Below are positions 11,933 through 21,899 of a DNA stretch of 64,000 nt, piece by piece. The notes under the pieces were generated by a model that saw nothing but the letters and a program-made list of their open reading frames with translations, was not told where the DNA came from and did not search any database. This DNA is from Pyropia yezoensis. Its lineage: Eukaryota; Rhodophyta; Bangiophyceae; Bangiales; Bangiaceae. The DNA is taken from the NCBI GenBank assembly GCA_009829735.1, contig CM020620.1:15225186-15289185 (forward strand), given 5' to 3'. Each line of letters begins with the position of its first letter. Position 1 is the stretch's first letter. The position numbers were made by a program, and so were the translations under genes.

Positions 11933-12239
11933 TTCTGGATTGATGATTTCGGACGCTTTGACGGCCCTCAGAGAACAAAGCACTCGCATCTTGATGCCCA
12001 TTCGTCAGTCCGTCACTGGCCTCCCGTCCTCTTCACGCGACAGGACGCCATATCAACCATCGTGCCTTGCCTAGCTAGAACTGCCGAGTACGACCCTCGA
12101 TGCCTGTCATGCCCCATGTCTTATGGGCGGACCTGGCCGCTCCCTGCTCCCTCTGCTTTCTCAAAGCTCGATGAGATGCCGCTGCCGCCCCCCCCCTCCT
12201 CCCCCCCGTGGGACGCTTCACACCGACGAGGCTTCAAGC

Positions 12240-13200
12240 TTCAGCCCTCGGCGCTCCGGGTGTCCGCATACTCAGTTCCGTAGAACTTGTGACGGAAGGG
12301 TGGATGATGGAGCAAGGGGGGTGTGGGCGAAGGTGGGAGAACAGCGGGCCGCCAAGCCTACTAACGCTTTTCGGCTGCCGTAGCATGAAACAACCCATGA
12401 TGAAATACCCATTTTTGCATCAACAATTTCACAGAGCTGGGTGTATAGTTATACTTCCTGTTCGCGAGCATCAACTCTTAGTCAGTAAATGCACTTTCAC
12501 CTGCCGTTGGTCCAATCAGCACCCTGAGAAGCTTGCGTACACTAATTGCAATAAACAATCTATGGGGATATGTTTCCGCGTTTCATAATTGTCGTACTTG
12601 ATAGTTGAAGCAGGTAAATTATTTCTCTATCACAGACCTGGTCATCTCCACACACTCACGTCAACGGACGGCGGAAAGCTATGGGAGCATGGTGCATGGA
12701 GACCCACTTTCCTTTGTACGAGTACATGCTTGGCAACCCAGTGTTCTCATGAGAAACACTTGCTGTTGAGGTGTTGCTATTGGGGTCAGACGGCACACTG
12801 GCGAGAGTGTTGGACTGTACAACAGGTTTGTGTTCTTGTTGGCCTGGTGCTGCGGTAACCTGCAGATGCCAGCTGGTATCTCATGGAAAGGCAATACTGC
12901 TGAATGATGGGGTATTGCCGGGAACAGTGTGATATGCTTTGTTGTGGGTGGAGGCACAGCGTGGTGTGGCATGGGACCAACAGCACACGTCGGCTTGTGT
13001 GAAGAGGGAAAGCATACAAGAGGTGCGTGCTGTTGTAATTACTAAGACGTCACAGCAAGGGCGAAGAATGTGAAAGACGCTGATAGAAATGTCTATAGGT
13101 ACAAACAAACCTATGTGATTGTGAAGCGCGATCCACCCGGGAGTGTTGACATCGGCCCTCTGTTCCCCTGAGCTACCAGCTCCACGGGACTCATATTCAG
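12240..13200. other. AT-richer island, no supported gene
   Basis: Base composition drops sharply compared with the surroundings (for example 12,380-12,650). Only short open frames are present on either strand and none resembles a known protein. It may be part of the larger unit bounded by hairpin copies 1 and 2. Confidence 0.4.
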
Positions 13201-13439
13201 ACACCCAGAGGCGCAGCAGCTTGCAGTGAAAAGGGATGAGTGAGCGCCACAGCGGGCGGCGGGAGCGACGGTGGTCGCCAGCGCAGAAGTGGGCGGGGGG
13301 GGGGGACATTGCAAGGGAGGTGGGACGCAGCGGCGGAAAGCCGTTGACAGAAAACGGGGCGGGCGCCGCTGTGGGAAAAGGGCGCCGCAGCGGGGAAGGG
13401 CAAACACGGGGCGCGTGGGCAGCGGCTGGCGGGAGCCGC

Positions 13440-14620
13440 GGTGGCCGACGGGGGCGGCAGTAGGCGGCAGGCGCTGCAGCCGGCGACGGGGGCCGCAGCG
13501 GGAAATGGGAGTGACCACAGGTGGCGGGCGCTGTTTCTGGAGGCGGGCCCCCCGGCGGGCCCCCGAGCATGCGGCGGACCCCAGCGCCACATCGGGCGGC
13601 GAATGCCGCTCCAGCCGACGGGCGCAGACGCGGGACGGGCGCCGTGGCTAGGGGCAGCCGCTGCGGCCAGAGGCCAGTGGTGGTGCTGGCACCGGCAGCA
13701 GGCATTGCCGCGGCCAGCGGGCGCTCAAGCAGGTGGGCGCTGCTGCTGGCAGTGGGCGCCGCCCCAGGCGGCGGGCGCCGCACCAGGCGGCCAGGCGGAG
13801 GGTGCCGCAGCAAGCAGCCAGGTGGCGGGAGACGCAGCACGCGGCCGGCGCCAGCAAGTGGCAGGCGCCGCAGCTGGCGGCGGGCGCCGCAGCAGGCGGC
13901 CAGGCGGCGGCCGCCGAAGCTGACTGCGGGCGCCGCAGCAGGCGACGGGCGCCGCAGCGGGCGGCAGGTGCCGCAGAACGCGGCCAGGTGGAAGGTGCCG
14001 CAGCACGCGGCCGGGCGGAGGGCGCCGCAGCACGCGGCCGGGACCAGCAGGCGGCGGGCTCCGCAGCAGGCCGCGGGCGCCGCAGCAGGCGGCCAGGCGG
14101 CGGGCGCCGCCGCACGCAGCCAGGCGGCGGTCGCCGCAGCTAGGTGCGGGCGCCGCAGCAGGCGACAGGCACTGCAGCAGGCGGCGGGCGCCGCAGCACG
14201 CGGCCAGGCTGCGGGCGCCGCAGCACGCGGCCAGGTGGTGGGCGCCGCAGCAGGCGGCCGGCACCAGCAGGCGGCCGGCGCCAGCAGGCGGCAGGCACCG
14301 CAGCAGGCGGCCAGGCGGCGGGCACCGCAGCTGGCTTCGGGCGCCGCAGCTGGCTGCTGGCGCCGCAGCAGGCGGCCGGCGCCAGCAGGTGGCGGGCGCC
14401 GCAGAAGGCCGCGGGCGCCGCAGCAGGCCGCGGGCGCCGCAGCAGGCCGTGGGCGCCGCAGCAGGGGTCCAGGCGCCGGGAGCCACAGCTGGATGCGGGC
14501 GCCGCATCAGGCGGCTAGGAGGCGGGCGCCGCAGCACGCGGCGGGCGCCGCAGCAGGCGGCCAGGCGGCGGGTGCCGCAGCACGCGGCGGGTGCTGCGGC
14601 GGTGGTGACGACGACCACGT
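13440..14620. repeat. GC-rich degenerate minisatellite
   Basis: About 1.2 kb is built from degenerate copies of a short unit related to GCGGGCGCCGCAGCAGGC, often joined with GGCCAGGCG. Because the unit length is mostly a multiple of three, several frames stay open through the array and translate as Gln/Ala/Gly or Arg/Pro/Gly repeats. I regard these as by-products, not as a protein gene. Confidence 0.75.
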
Positions 14621-14804
14621 GGCTCCACGTGTTACAGACGATCGTGAGGTGAGATTGACATCCCTCAGACATGCTCGGACGATTGGCATGTCCAACGTCT
14701 GTCGCCCTCCATCGATAGTGTCTGTAGTGTCTGAACTGGTGACTGAATGGGTGGCGCATGCGGCGGGATGGGGCGGCTGTTGCAACGATGTGATTGGACG
14801 AAAT

Positions 14805-14845
14805 AGCTTTCACATCCAGTATTCACACGATATCATGTGAGAGCT
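14805..14845 (-). repeat. 41-bp hairpin repeat, copy 2 (inverted)
   Basis: Read on the minus strand this copy begins AGCTCTCACATGATATCGTG and ends TGTGAAAGCT, the same layout and length as copies 1 and 3. Flanking similarity extends outward on both sides: GATTGGACGAAAT lies on the left and its approximate reverse complement on the right, so the full palindromic unit may be about 14,792-14,860. Confidence 0.8.
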
Positions 14846-14948
14846 GTTTTGCCCGATTCCTTCGCGGCCCAGTCCGTCGGTCGGCCGCTGTCTTCAGTAT
14901 CGCGGTCGCATACCAGTCGATATTGAGCATGAACTGACTTCTGAGCGT

Positions 14949-15298
14949 CAGACGGCACTGGAATCGAAGTACATTGGAACGATCAGAATAGAAATCGGTC
15001 ACCATGATTGAAATCAATACAAATCCCTTCATGCTGTTTAAAATCAAGGGTTGATTATAATCACATTTTCAGTCGACCCGTTTTTGATTAAATCACACCT
15101 CTGCTTGTGCGCCAGCCGTTGACAGACGGCACTGGAATCGAAGTACATCGGAACGATCAGAATAGAAATCGGTCACCATGATTGAAATCAATACAAATCC
15201 CTTCATGCTGTTTAAAATCAAGGGTTGATTATAATCACATTTTCAGTCGACCCGTTTTGATTAAATCACACCTCTGCTTGTGCGCCAGCCGTTGACAG
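14949..15298. repeat. 174-bp tandem duplication
   Basis: A unit beginning CAGACGGCACTGGAATCGAA occupies 14949-15122 and is repeated at 15123-15298 with a single substitution and a one-base length change in a T run. The unit is AT-rich (TTGATTATAATCACATTTTC region) compared with its surroundings. It holds no open frame of note. The near identity indicates a recent duplication. Confidence 0.9.
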
Positions 15299-16722
15299 GT
15301 GGTGCCATGTATTTACCGACGGTGACTGGGGCACCCCGGGGTGGGCCACATCCCACTCACCGGTGGCCCCCGCCCTCGTGTGCGTGCATGCCTGGCGAAA
15401 TTCGTGGAGCATTGGGGGATCGCATTGCTGGTGAGCTGCCGCCCTCCGTCCCCTTCCACTGTCTTTTTCGTCGCTCGCCCTCCCCAGCCGTCTTTTCCGC
15501 CCCAATGGCTGCGCTGGCTCGTGTAGGTACTGTAGGGTGTCCCCGTTTTTTTTTGCCAGCGTCGGCAGGTGGGCCCCTCGCCGCAGCGTCGCCTCGGCGG
15601 CGGACAGTTGCCGAACGGCCGCGGGCCTTGCGCGCACCCTGCTGGCGACACAGCCCCCCCCGCGGGCGCGATTGGCTCCCCCCCGCGTCTCGGAGGACGT
15701 GCACCTATGTACTGTACAGACCACCACCGCGCCCAAGACGTGTAGGTCCCCCACTTCCCTTGCTGTTATGGGCGGCATCCTCCCTCACCTTGGAGAGCGG
15801 GGCGGCCCTGGCTCCCCCACGCGCGCCGCCCCCACCCGCCGTACCTTTCCAGCCTAAATATGTAGATCCATCTCTGCCTGCGCCGTCCCTCCAACGGGGG
15901 ATGCGACTCCACACACAACAACGACAGCGACGACACGCTCCCTGCCATCCACCCCCTGTTACCCTTCCCCGACGTCGCGCTCCCGGCCGTCCACCCCGTG
16001 TTACCCTTCCCCATCATCGGCCTCCGCCCGGCCCTGCCATTGTGCGCGCCCGTCTCTCCCTTCCTCCCTCCTGTCCCCATCCTCTCACCGGCCCGTTCCG
16101 TTCTCCCCCTCTTTCCGCCCCACCTCTGCCGCGAGCGCCACCCCTGGGACCACGGGCCCCCCGCTGGTGGCCATTTCCGCCCCCGGGTTTTTTTGACGGC
16201 CCGAACCGGAGGAGGCTGGCCTTCGCGACCCTTCGCCGCGGCGCACCGTTGCGAATTTCTCTTTGTGCCCCCGCATGGTATGTTGGGGACACCCGCCCGC
16301 TAGCCACGGTTCCTCTGGGGGTCAGGTCGGGTCTGCTCCCGTTGAGCTCGACGCGGCGCCTCCTTGCCTGCTCGCCCCCCTCTCTGTTCACGTGCTTGCC
16401 GCCGCGGCAGCGAAGACCACCAACGACTGGTGAGCCACCATGGAAGAGCAATATAAGAGCAGTTATTCTCCCACCCTTCCGCCGTGCGCGGGCCGCCCCG
16501 TGGCTCACCGTGCTCTGGGCGGTTGCTCACCTTTCATGTTACCTCCGTTGCTTCGCCCTGCAGTGCTTTTGCGCCGCCCGCACCCCCTCCCTCCTTCCCC
16601 TGCCCACGCCGGCCGTGGCGTCTGTTCTTCTGCCCGCCCTTGCTTACTATCCATCTTTTGTTTCCCCCTATCCACCTCCATCCTCTTCCCCACTCTAGGT
16701 GCCGTGGACGTGCTACCCCGCT
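15299..16722. other. Upstream region of the CYSTM-type gene
   Basis: A long plus-strand frame crosses most of this stretch, but its Pro/Arg-rich translation shows no domain. An ATG with a good context (CCACCATGG) at 16440 begins MEEQYKSSYSP, which would suit a CYSTM-protein N-terminus, and a pyrimidine-rich tract ending CTCTAG at 16698 looks like a splice acceptor. I could not join the two in frame with the GTRCG donors used elsewhere in the window. Confidence 0.35.
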
Positions 16723-17010
16723 ATGATGGACGCCCCCGCCCACTCCCACGAAACGGCCCCGGGGACCGTGTCGCCCCAGGTGGCGGCGGCGGCTGCCCCC
16801 CCTGCGCCCCCCCTGAACCCTGCCGTGGACGCCCCAACCCCCCTCACCATGATCCCTCTGGACAAGGAGGGGACTCCTTCGTCGGCTTCGGCGCCGCCGG
16901 TGGTCGCCGTTGGTGATGACTCCGTGGCGGGCCTCAAGGGCGGGGGGGGCTTCGCGTCTGGCCTGTGTGCCGGATTTCTGGCGTGCTGCTGCTTGGACGC
17001 ATGCTTCTAA
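16723..17010 (+). CDS. Small CYSTM (cysteine-rich transmembrane module) protein
   Basis: The deduced 95 residues begin with a Pro/Ala/Thr-rich, probably disordered stretch and end in FASGLCAGFLACCCLDACF at the stop codon. A final hydrophobic segment with five Cys and a DACF-like terminus is characteristic of the CYSTM family of small tail-anchored membrane proteins, linked in plants and fungi to stress tolerance. The start shown is the first ATG of the exon. A likely acceptor (CTCTAG) just before it, at 16698, suggests an upstream exon or an intron in the 5' leader, so the N-terminus is uncertain. Family assignment rests on the C-terminal motif only. Confidence 0.6.
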   Translation: MMDAPAHSHETAPGTVSPQVAAAAAPPAPPLNPAVDAPTPLTMIPLDKEGTPSSASAPPVVAVGDDSVAGLKGGGGFASGLCAGFLACCCLDACF

Positions 17011-17510
17011 GCTCATCGTGTGTGTCGTGGGGAGACGGGAAGGTGGGAAGGGACGGGGGGGGAGGTGGGCTGCGCTGGGCTGGTGGTTGCTTCAGAGCGT
17101 GATGAAGAGCCCACCGGGGCTGTATGTACATACGCTTGACACGGAGTAACAGGAGTTGGACAGTCCACGCATGGTGTAGGATTGCAGGGGGCGGCCCGCA
17201 CCCTCACCCTCAGCAGGCCCCCGCGCAGCCCTCTGGGCCAGCCCGGTTCGAGACGAATAGCTTCTCGTATGTAAAAAAAAGAGCGTGAGACTCGCTGCTC
17301 GTACGCATCCACCATGGCGTCGGCGCCGCTGCCGCCGCTGCCGCTGCCATCATGACCGCCGCTCTCGCGGCCTATCGCAGCCGCCGCCGCTGCCGACTCG
17401 CTTCCCTGCCATCAGCAGAAGGGTCCCTCTGGGGAAGCATGCTCTGTACACCGGCAGGCTGGCAGCGCGTAGTCTCGCAGACAACGGCACTGACCCTCTC
17501 CCCCCACGCG
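17011..17510. other. Intergenic, nothing recognised
   Basis: This contains the presumed 3' UTR of the CYSTM-type gene and no supported coding region. A short GCC/GCT-rich simple-sequence block lies near 17,320-17,350. Confidence 0.4.
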
Positions 17511-19254
17511 GCGCAGTGCGGCTTAAAGCGGTGTCACGGAAACGGCCCGATTTCTTGCTCAGATCTGTTGACCACTTATGCCAACCCCTCTGTATGGTGT
17601 GCTGGAGGCCTACAAATCAGTTTTTTTTTGTATGTCTTGTTCGGGACGGTTCCGCACGGAGGCCACGTGCTCACGATATTGTGCGTCCCGTAAAAAGTGG
17701 ACGTGCACAGGTCGTGCAGTGTGGGTTTGATTGGTCCAGTTCCCGATATTTGACATGATCACGACACGTGCACGTCTACTATTTACGGGACGCACTATAC
17801 ACGACGTGAAGCGTGATCATCAGAGCTCTCTGGTGATGTGCTTTGAGGACGTGGCCCTCTTGCAACTAAACAATTTGGCAAATCTAAGCAAGTAGACAAA
17901 AAAAAGCGTTTGCACAATAACGAAGTGCACATTCCCGCAAACGGTTTGTCAATATCGCATGGTTAAGGTAGTGCTGGTTGACGTTTTGGCAGCGATTGCT
18001 GACTCGCTGGCGCAGACGTTCTCACGTCTGCAGCGGCCTCGGCCGGTCAGCGGAATGTAGTCTCATTGTCTCCAACTGTGACCTAGCATATATAAATCTT
18101 TTTCCATTTCCAGTGTCTTACTTTGAATACGATGCGTGCTTGCGCGTCAGCACGTGCAGCTAGCAGCAGCCGCCTACTTGAGCTGCCTAATGGCTGTTGC
18201 TTCCGCTTGGTCTGTGAGTGACCAAGGTTCAGCTGCACATATGTGCGGGCCTCAGCGATGGTTGCTCATCCAATCTGCTTCTTCCTGCAGGTTGCGCCGC
18301 CGTCCCCGCCAGTAACGGGGCGGCCTCCTGAGAACTGGAGGGCAAGGCAATGACGCCAAGCCCGCCCGGCGTAGACCTTGGCGACAGTACCACGACTGTC
18401 GTGACACCAGGAAGCACATGTGCCACGGGGCGACATGAAAATCGGCAGGAGAGCTGGGCCGTCGGGACTAGTGCACAGACGACGAACGGATAGACGGACA
18501 AGAATGTCCAGACGGGCAGCATGATTCAATTTTGCAGACGAGGGAGAGGGGCGACCGGGATGAGGTTCGGTAGCAACAAGACCACCCTTTCTCACACCTC
18601 GTACAACTCAAGCAAGGGGTAGTGGGCGCAAGTGAATCGAACTCGGGGGGGGGTGCAGCCAACTACTCTTGAGGGCGGGTCGCTAGGTCAGGAGTTGAGT
18701 GGAGTGCGGTGGGAAAGGGGGGGGGCTTTGCACAGGGTACCTGTAGAAGGTGGGTGCTTAGGGCAGGGGGGTGTTTTCTTGCCTTAGAGGCGACGCGTCG
18801 GCATGGTTGTTCTTCGTGGAGAGTGCACAGTGTGAAGCACAAGTTGGTCCCATGGGTCGTGTTCCTCCAGCAAACTATTCTTTCGAGACTCAATAAAGCC
18901 AAGATAGTCTCAGGAAGCAGCCTAACTATGCCGATCAATCCGTAACTCGTCCAAAGACGATTGGCCCTTTCTCAGTTAAATCTGTTGTCTAGGGATTTGT
19001 GTGACGTCCATGGCGGTACGTAGTCGTTATGTGCAAGGACCTCTCATGATTTCATTGGGTGACAAACTGTCGGAGATTTTTACGCTCGCGCGGGGACAAC
19101 AGCTTTTCATGCGCGTTTGAGCAAGAATTCTGTTGTTTTGTGCAGTTTGTCTCGCGCGCTTTTACAACTGCGCCGAGGGGACTGAGCAAGTCTGAGAAAA
19201 AAAAAACAGGCCCGAGCAACCGATTTCGTGACACCGCTTTAAGCCGCACTGCGC
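17511..19254. mobile_element. 1.74-kb non-autonomous TIR DNA element
   Basis: The left end begins GCGCAGTGCGGCTTAAAGCG and 28 bases match perfectly as reverse complement at the right end (19227-19254), with weaker similarity continuing inward (TTGCTCAGA in both). The CAGTG near the tip recalls hAT ends, but I could not find a matching 8-bp duplication in the flanks, so the superfamily is open. The interior has only short frames and no transposase. A 115-bp MITE is nested at 17681-17795. Confidence 0.65.
17681..17795. mobile_element. 115-bp MITE with 28-bp TIRs, copy A
   Basis: The left TIR starts GTGCGTCCCGTAAAAAGTGG and pairs with the right end at 26 of 28 positions. A second copy of identical length and about 90 percent internal identity is at 36663-36777. 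Flanking bases are TATT on the left and TATA on the right, so a short TA-rich target is likely. Confidence 0.85.
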
Positions 19255-19613
19255 GGGCCGGGCGACAACAGTCCACGGAGCGAGGATGCAGAAAAGAAGT
19301 ATATTCACTCTTCATATGAAAATTAAAATTCAGCTCTGTAACACTCTGGGCCTGGTAGGAAAAATAGTATTGCTGAAATCCAATGTTTTGCTTTCTTGTG
19401 TGGCTATTCGCATACTTAGAACCATTTAACGTGCGCGGTGCCTTCTTCGTACCCCCTTGCTTAGTTGCCGTCGGACCTCCGGCCCTTTCGCAGTTCCGCT
19501 GTCTCCCGCTCTCTCCCTCACCCCTGTCTTGCCCATCATCCTTCCCAGTCCCCCTCCTGCCGTCTGCCCCCTAAGTCCTCGTCCTCCCTTCCCCGTCCAG
19601 CAGGACACGCCCC
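19255..19613. other. Upstream region of the CS-domain gene
   Basis: AT-rich sequence gives way to a pyrimidine-rich leader (C/T tracts from about 19,450). It probably holds the promoter and 5' UTR of the following gene. No coding region is supported. Confidence 0.4.
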
Positions 19614-20637
19614 ATGGCGGCCTCTCCCCCGCCTTCCTCGGCTGTGCCGTTTCCTCCTCACGGGGGCATTCCCCCCCCCTCTGCCAATGGCGGCGGAGAG
19701 GATAGCGGCGGGGACGGCGGGGACAGCGGCGGCGGCGGCGGCGGTGGCAGCGGCGGCGACGCCCACCCTCCGCCCCCCATCGCGCATGGCGACGACTCGG
19801 CGGCGGTCCTTGCCGCCACCGCCGCGGGCGCGGCGGCGCCGGCTGCCGTCGGCGGCACCACGCTGGCGGTCGAGCCGCCACCCGCTGACGAGCCGCTCGC
19901 CCTCTACGCCGCCGACCCGGTGGCGTACCTGGCGCGCCTTGCCGAGGAGCTGACGCTCCTCGATGCCAACGACGACGCCGGCGGCGGTGGGGGCGGCGTC
20001 GGCCCTGGTGGCGGTGGCGGTGGCAGCGGCGGCGGGGGTGGCAGGGACGGGGGGGGGGTGGTTGGAAGGAAGGGGGAAGTGGGCCAAGCGGGGGAGGCGA
20101 CGGCCCGCTCCGTCGGGAATGCCCTGTTTGGCGGGGGCGACGGCGACGACGGCAGCGGCGGCGTCGGCGGCGGCCGTTGCGGCGGTGGTGACGGCGACGG
20201 CAACGGCGACGGCAGCAGCAGCAGCGGCAACAGCAGCAGCGACAGCGACCACTCGTGGGTGGTGCCGCCGCTGCCCGCCGACCTGCTGACCGTTGAGGCG
20301 CTGCTCGGCCCAGAGCCCGCGCCGCAGGCCGCGTCGCCGCCGCCGCCGCCCCCTCTGTTGGGGCCACCGTCGGCGGCGGCAACGACGGCGGCGGCGGTGG
20401 GGAGCGCGCCCGCGGCGGTGGAGCCGGCCGCCTCGTTTGCCGCGGAAATCGCGGCGCTGGTCCCCGCCGGCCAGGCAGCGGCGCCCCTGCCGCCGCCACC
20501 GCTGGGCGGCGACGGCGGCGTCGTCGATGAGGTTGACCTTGACTGGGACGCGCTGCGGCTGGACCCGCTCGACGAGGCGGGCCTCGGCGACCCGGACGCG
20601 GTGCCGTCGGCGGGGGGGTCCCCGACGCTGCCGTCGC

Positions 20638-20678
<41 letters not shown>

Positions 20679-21305
20679 ACTGGCGGCGCCTTTTCCTCGC
20701 CGGCCGCCGAGGCGGCCGTGGACGGCTGGTCGTCCCCTCCCCCGTCCCTCTCCCCGCTCCTTGCCCCCATTTCCCTCCCCCTCTCTGCTGGCGGTGCCAC
20801 CGCGGGGGGCGGCGGCGTCGACGGCGGCGCGGGTATGGCCGCCGCCGCCGCCGCCGCCTCCCCCCCCGCCCCCCTCGCCCACAGCCATGTGAGTGCCCCC
20901 GCCGAGGCGGCCGCGGGCGGCGGGGGCCCCACAGTGGCGGCGGCGGTGTGGAGCGTGGCCGCGGGCCCCCCCGGCGCCCTCACCTTTACCGCCACCCTCC
21001 CCGGTGTTGCTTCCGCGGCAGCGGTGGAGCTGGACCTGACGCCCGCCGACGTGACCGTTGGCGCCACCACCGCCGACGGCAGCACGCGGTGGGTGGTGCT
21101 CGCGGCGGGCCTCCCCGCGCCCGTCGCCGTTGGTCCCGGGGGGGGCGGGGGCGGGGGGGTGGACGCGGCGTTTTCCGCCGCGTCGGGGGTGCTGACGCTG
21201 ACGCTGCCGCTGGCGGGGGAGGAGGGGGGGGGGGACGGAGGGGATGGAGGGGAAAGGGGGGGCGGGGGGGAGGGCGCCCCCACCCTGATGAATGAATACC
21301 GGTGA
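19614..21305 (+). CDS. PIH1-type CS-domain protein
   Basis: A single frame encodes 563 residues. Most of it is Gly/Ala/Pro low-complexity sequence, including acidic Ser/Asp and poly-Gly blocks. The last ~90 residues follow the pattern of the CS-like beta-sandwich found at the C-terminus of PIH1 proteins: ALTFTATLPGVASAAAVELD, then WVVLAAGLPAPVAV, then a VLTLTLPLA strand. PIH1 proteins are HSP90 co-chaperone adaptors (R2TP complex) or, in ciliated organisms, dynein assembly factors. I do not see the N-terminal PIH domain itself; residues ~90-115 (LALYAADPVAYLARLAEELT) form a short conserved-looking helix. The start ATG lies in a CCATGG context. The assignment is structural-pattern recognition and could equally describe another CS/p23-like protein. 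Confidence 0.55.
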
Positions 21306-21899
21306 CGAGCAAGTGTCCGTCGCTGAGGGGACGCGGGGCGGGTGCCGGTTTTTGGGCGGGGCATCTTGCAAACAGTGGGTGGCGACGCGACGCACCCCGA
21401 GCGACGCGGGAAGCGGGGACGGGGCGGGCGGGCGCTGCAGCGGCGTGCCGCCACGGCTGTTGGTGAAGGCGGTTGTTGACACAGGTGGGGTGGCGGGGGG
21501 CGCGCAGCGGCCGCCGTGCGGCCGCTGCCGCGCCGGTACCCTTGTTCGCTTCTTCTAGTCGTACACGCCTGGGGGGGGACGGGACGGCGGCCGTGCCAGC
21601 CGCGGCTGTACAGGTGAGCGGCGCGGCCGCGCCCATCCCTTCCACCCCCCCCCCCCCCTCCCCCCCTATGCTCCTTCGGCGCAACCCCTCTCCCGGCAAA
21701 CCCCCCTTCGCTCGCTTGCAATGTGTCGGCGGGCAGCGTCGGCCACCGCGGCGGCCACGCGCGGCCACCCGCTGAGCCCCTTCTCCCGCCCTCACTCCCG
21801 CACCCCCCCCCCCCCGTCCTTGTTCCGCTTGCGCTACCAAGGCGATCCCCCCCCCCCCGTGCCGTAGCGGCGGCGGCGCGGTCCCCCCCCCCCCCCGCC

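Noticed and set aside
13521-14840. 439-codon frame over the minisatellite
   Set aside because: It is an open frame created by the repeat unit; no unique sequence or domain.
18600-18650. Minus-strand AGTTCGATTC, tRNA T-arm-like
   Set aside because: The flanking bases do not pair as a T stem and no anticodon arm is present.
17506-19262. 8-bp target duplication for the 1.74-kb element
   Set aside because: Flanks share only a short CGCGG at different offsets, which is not convincing in GC-rich DNA.
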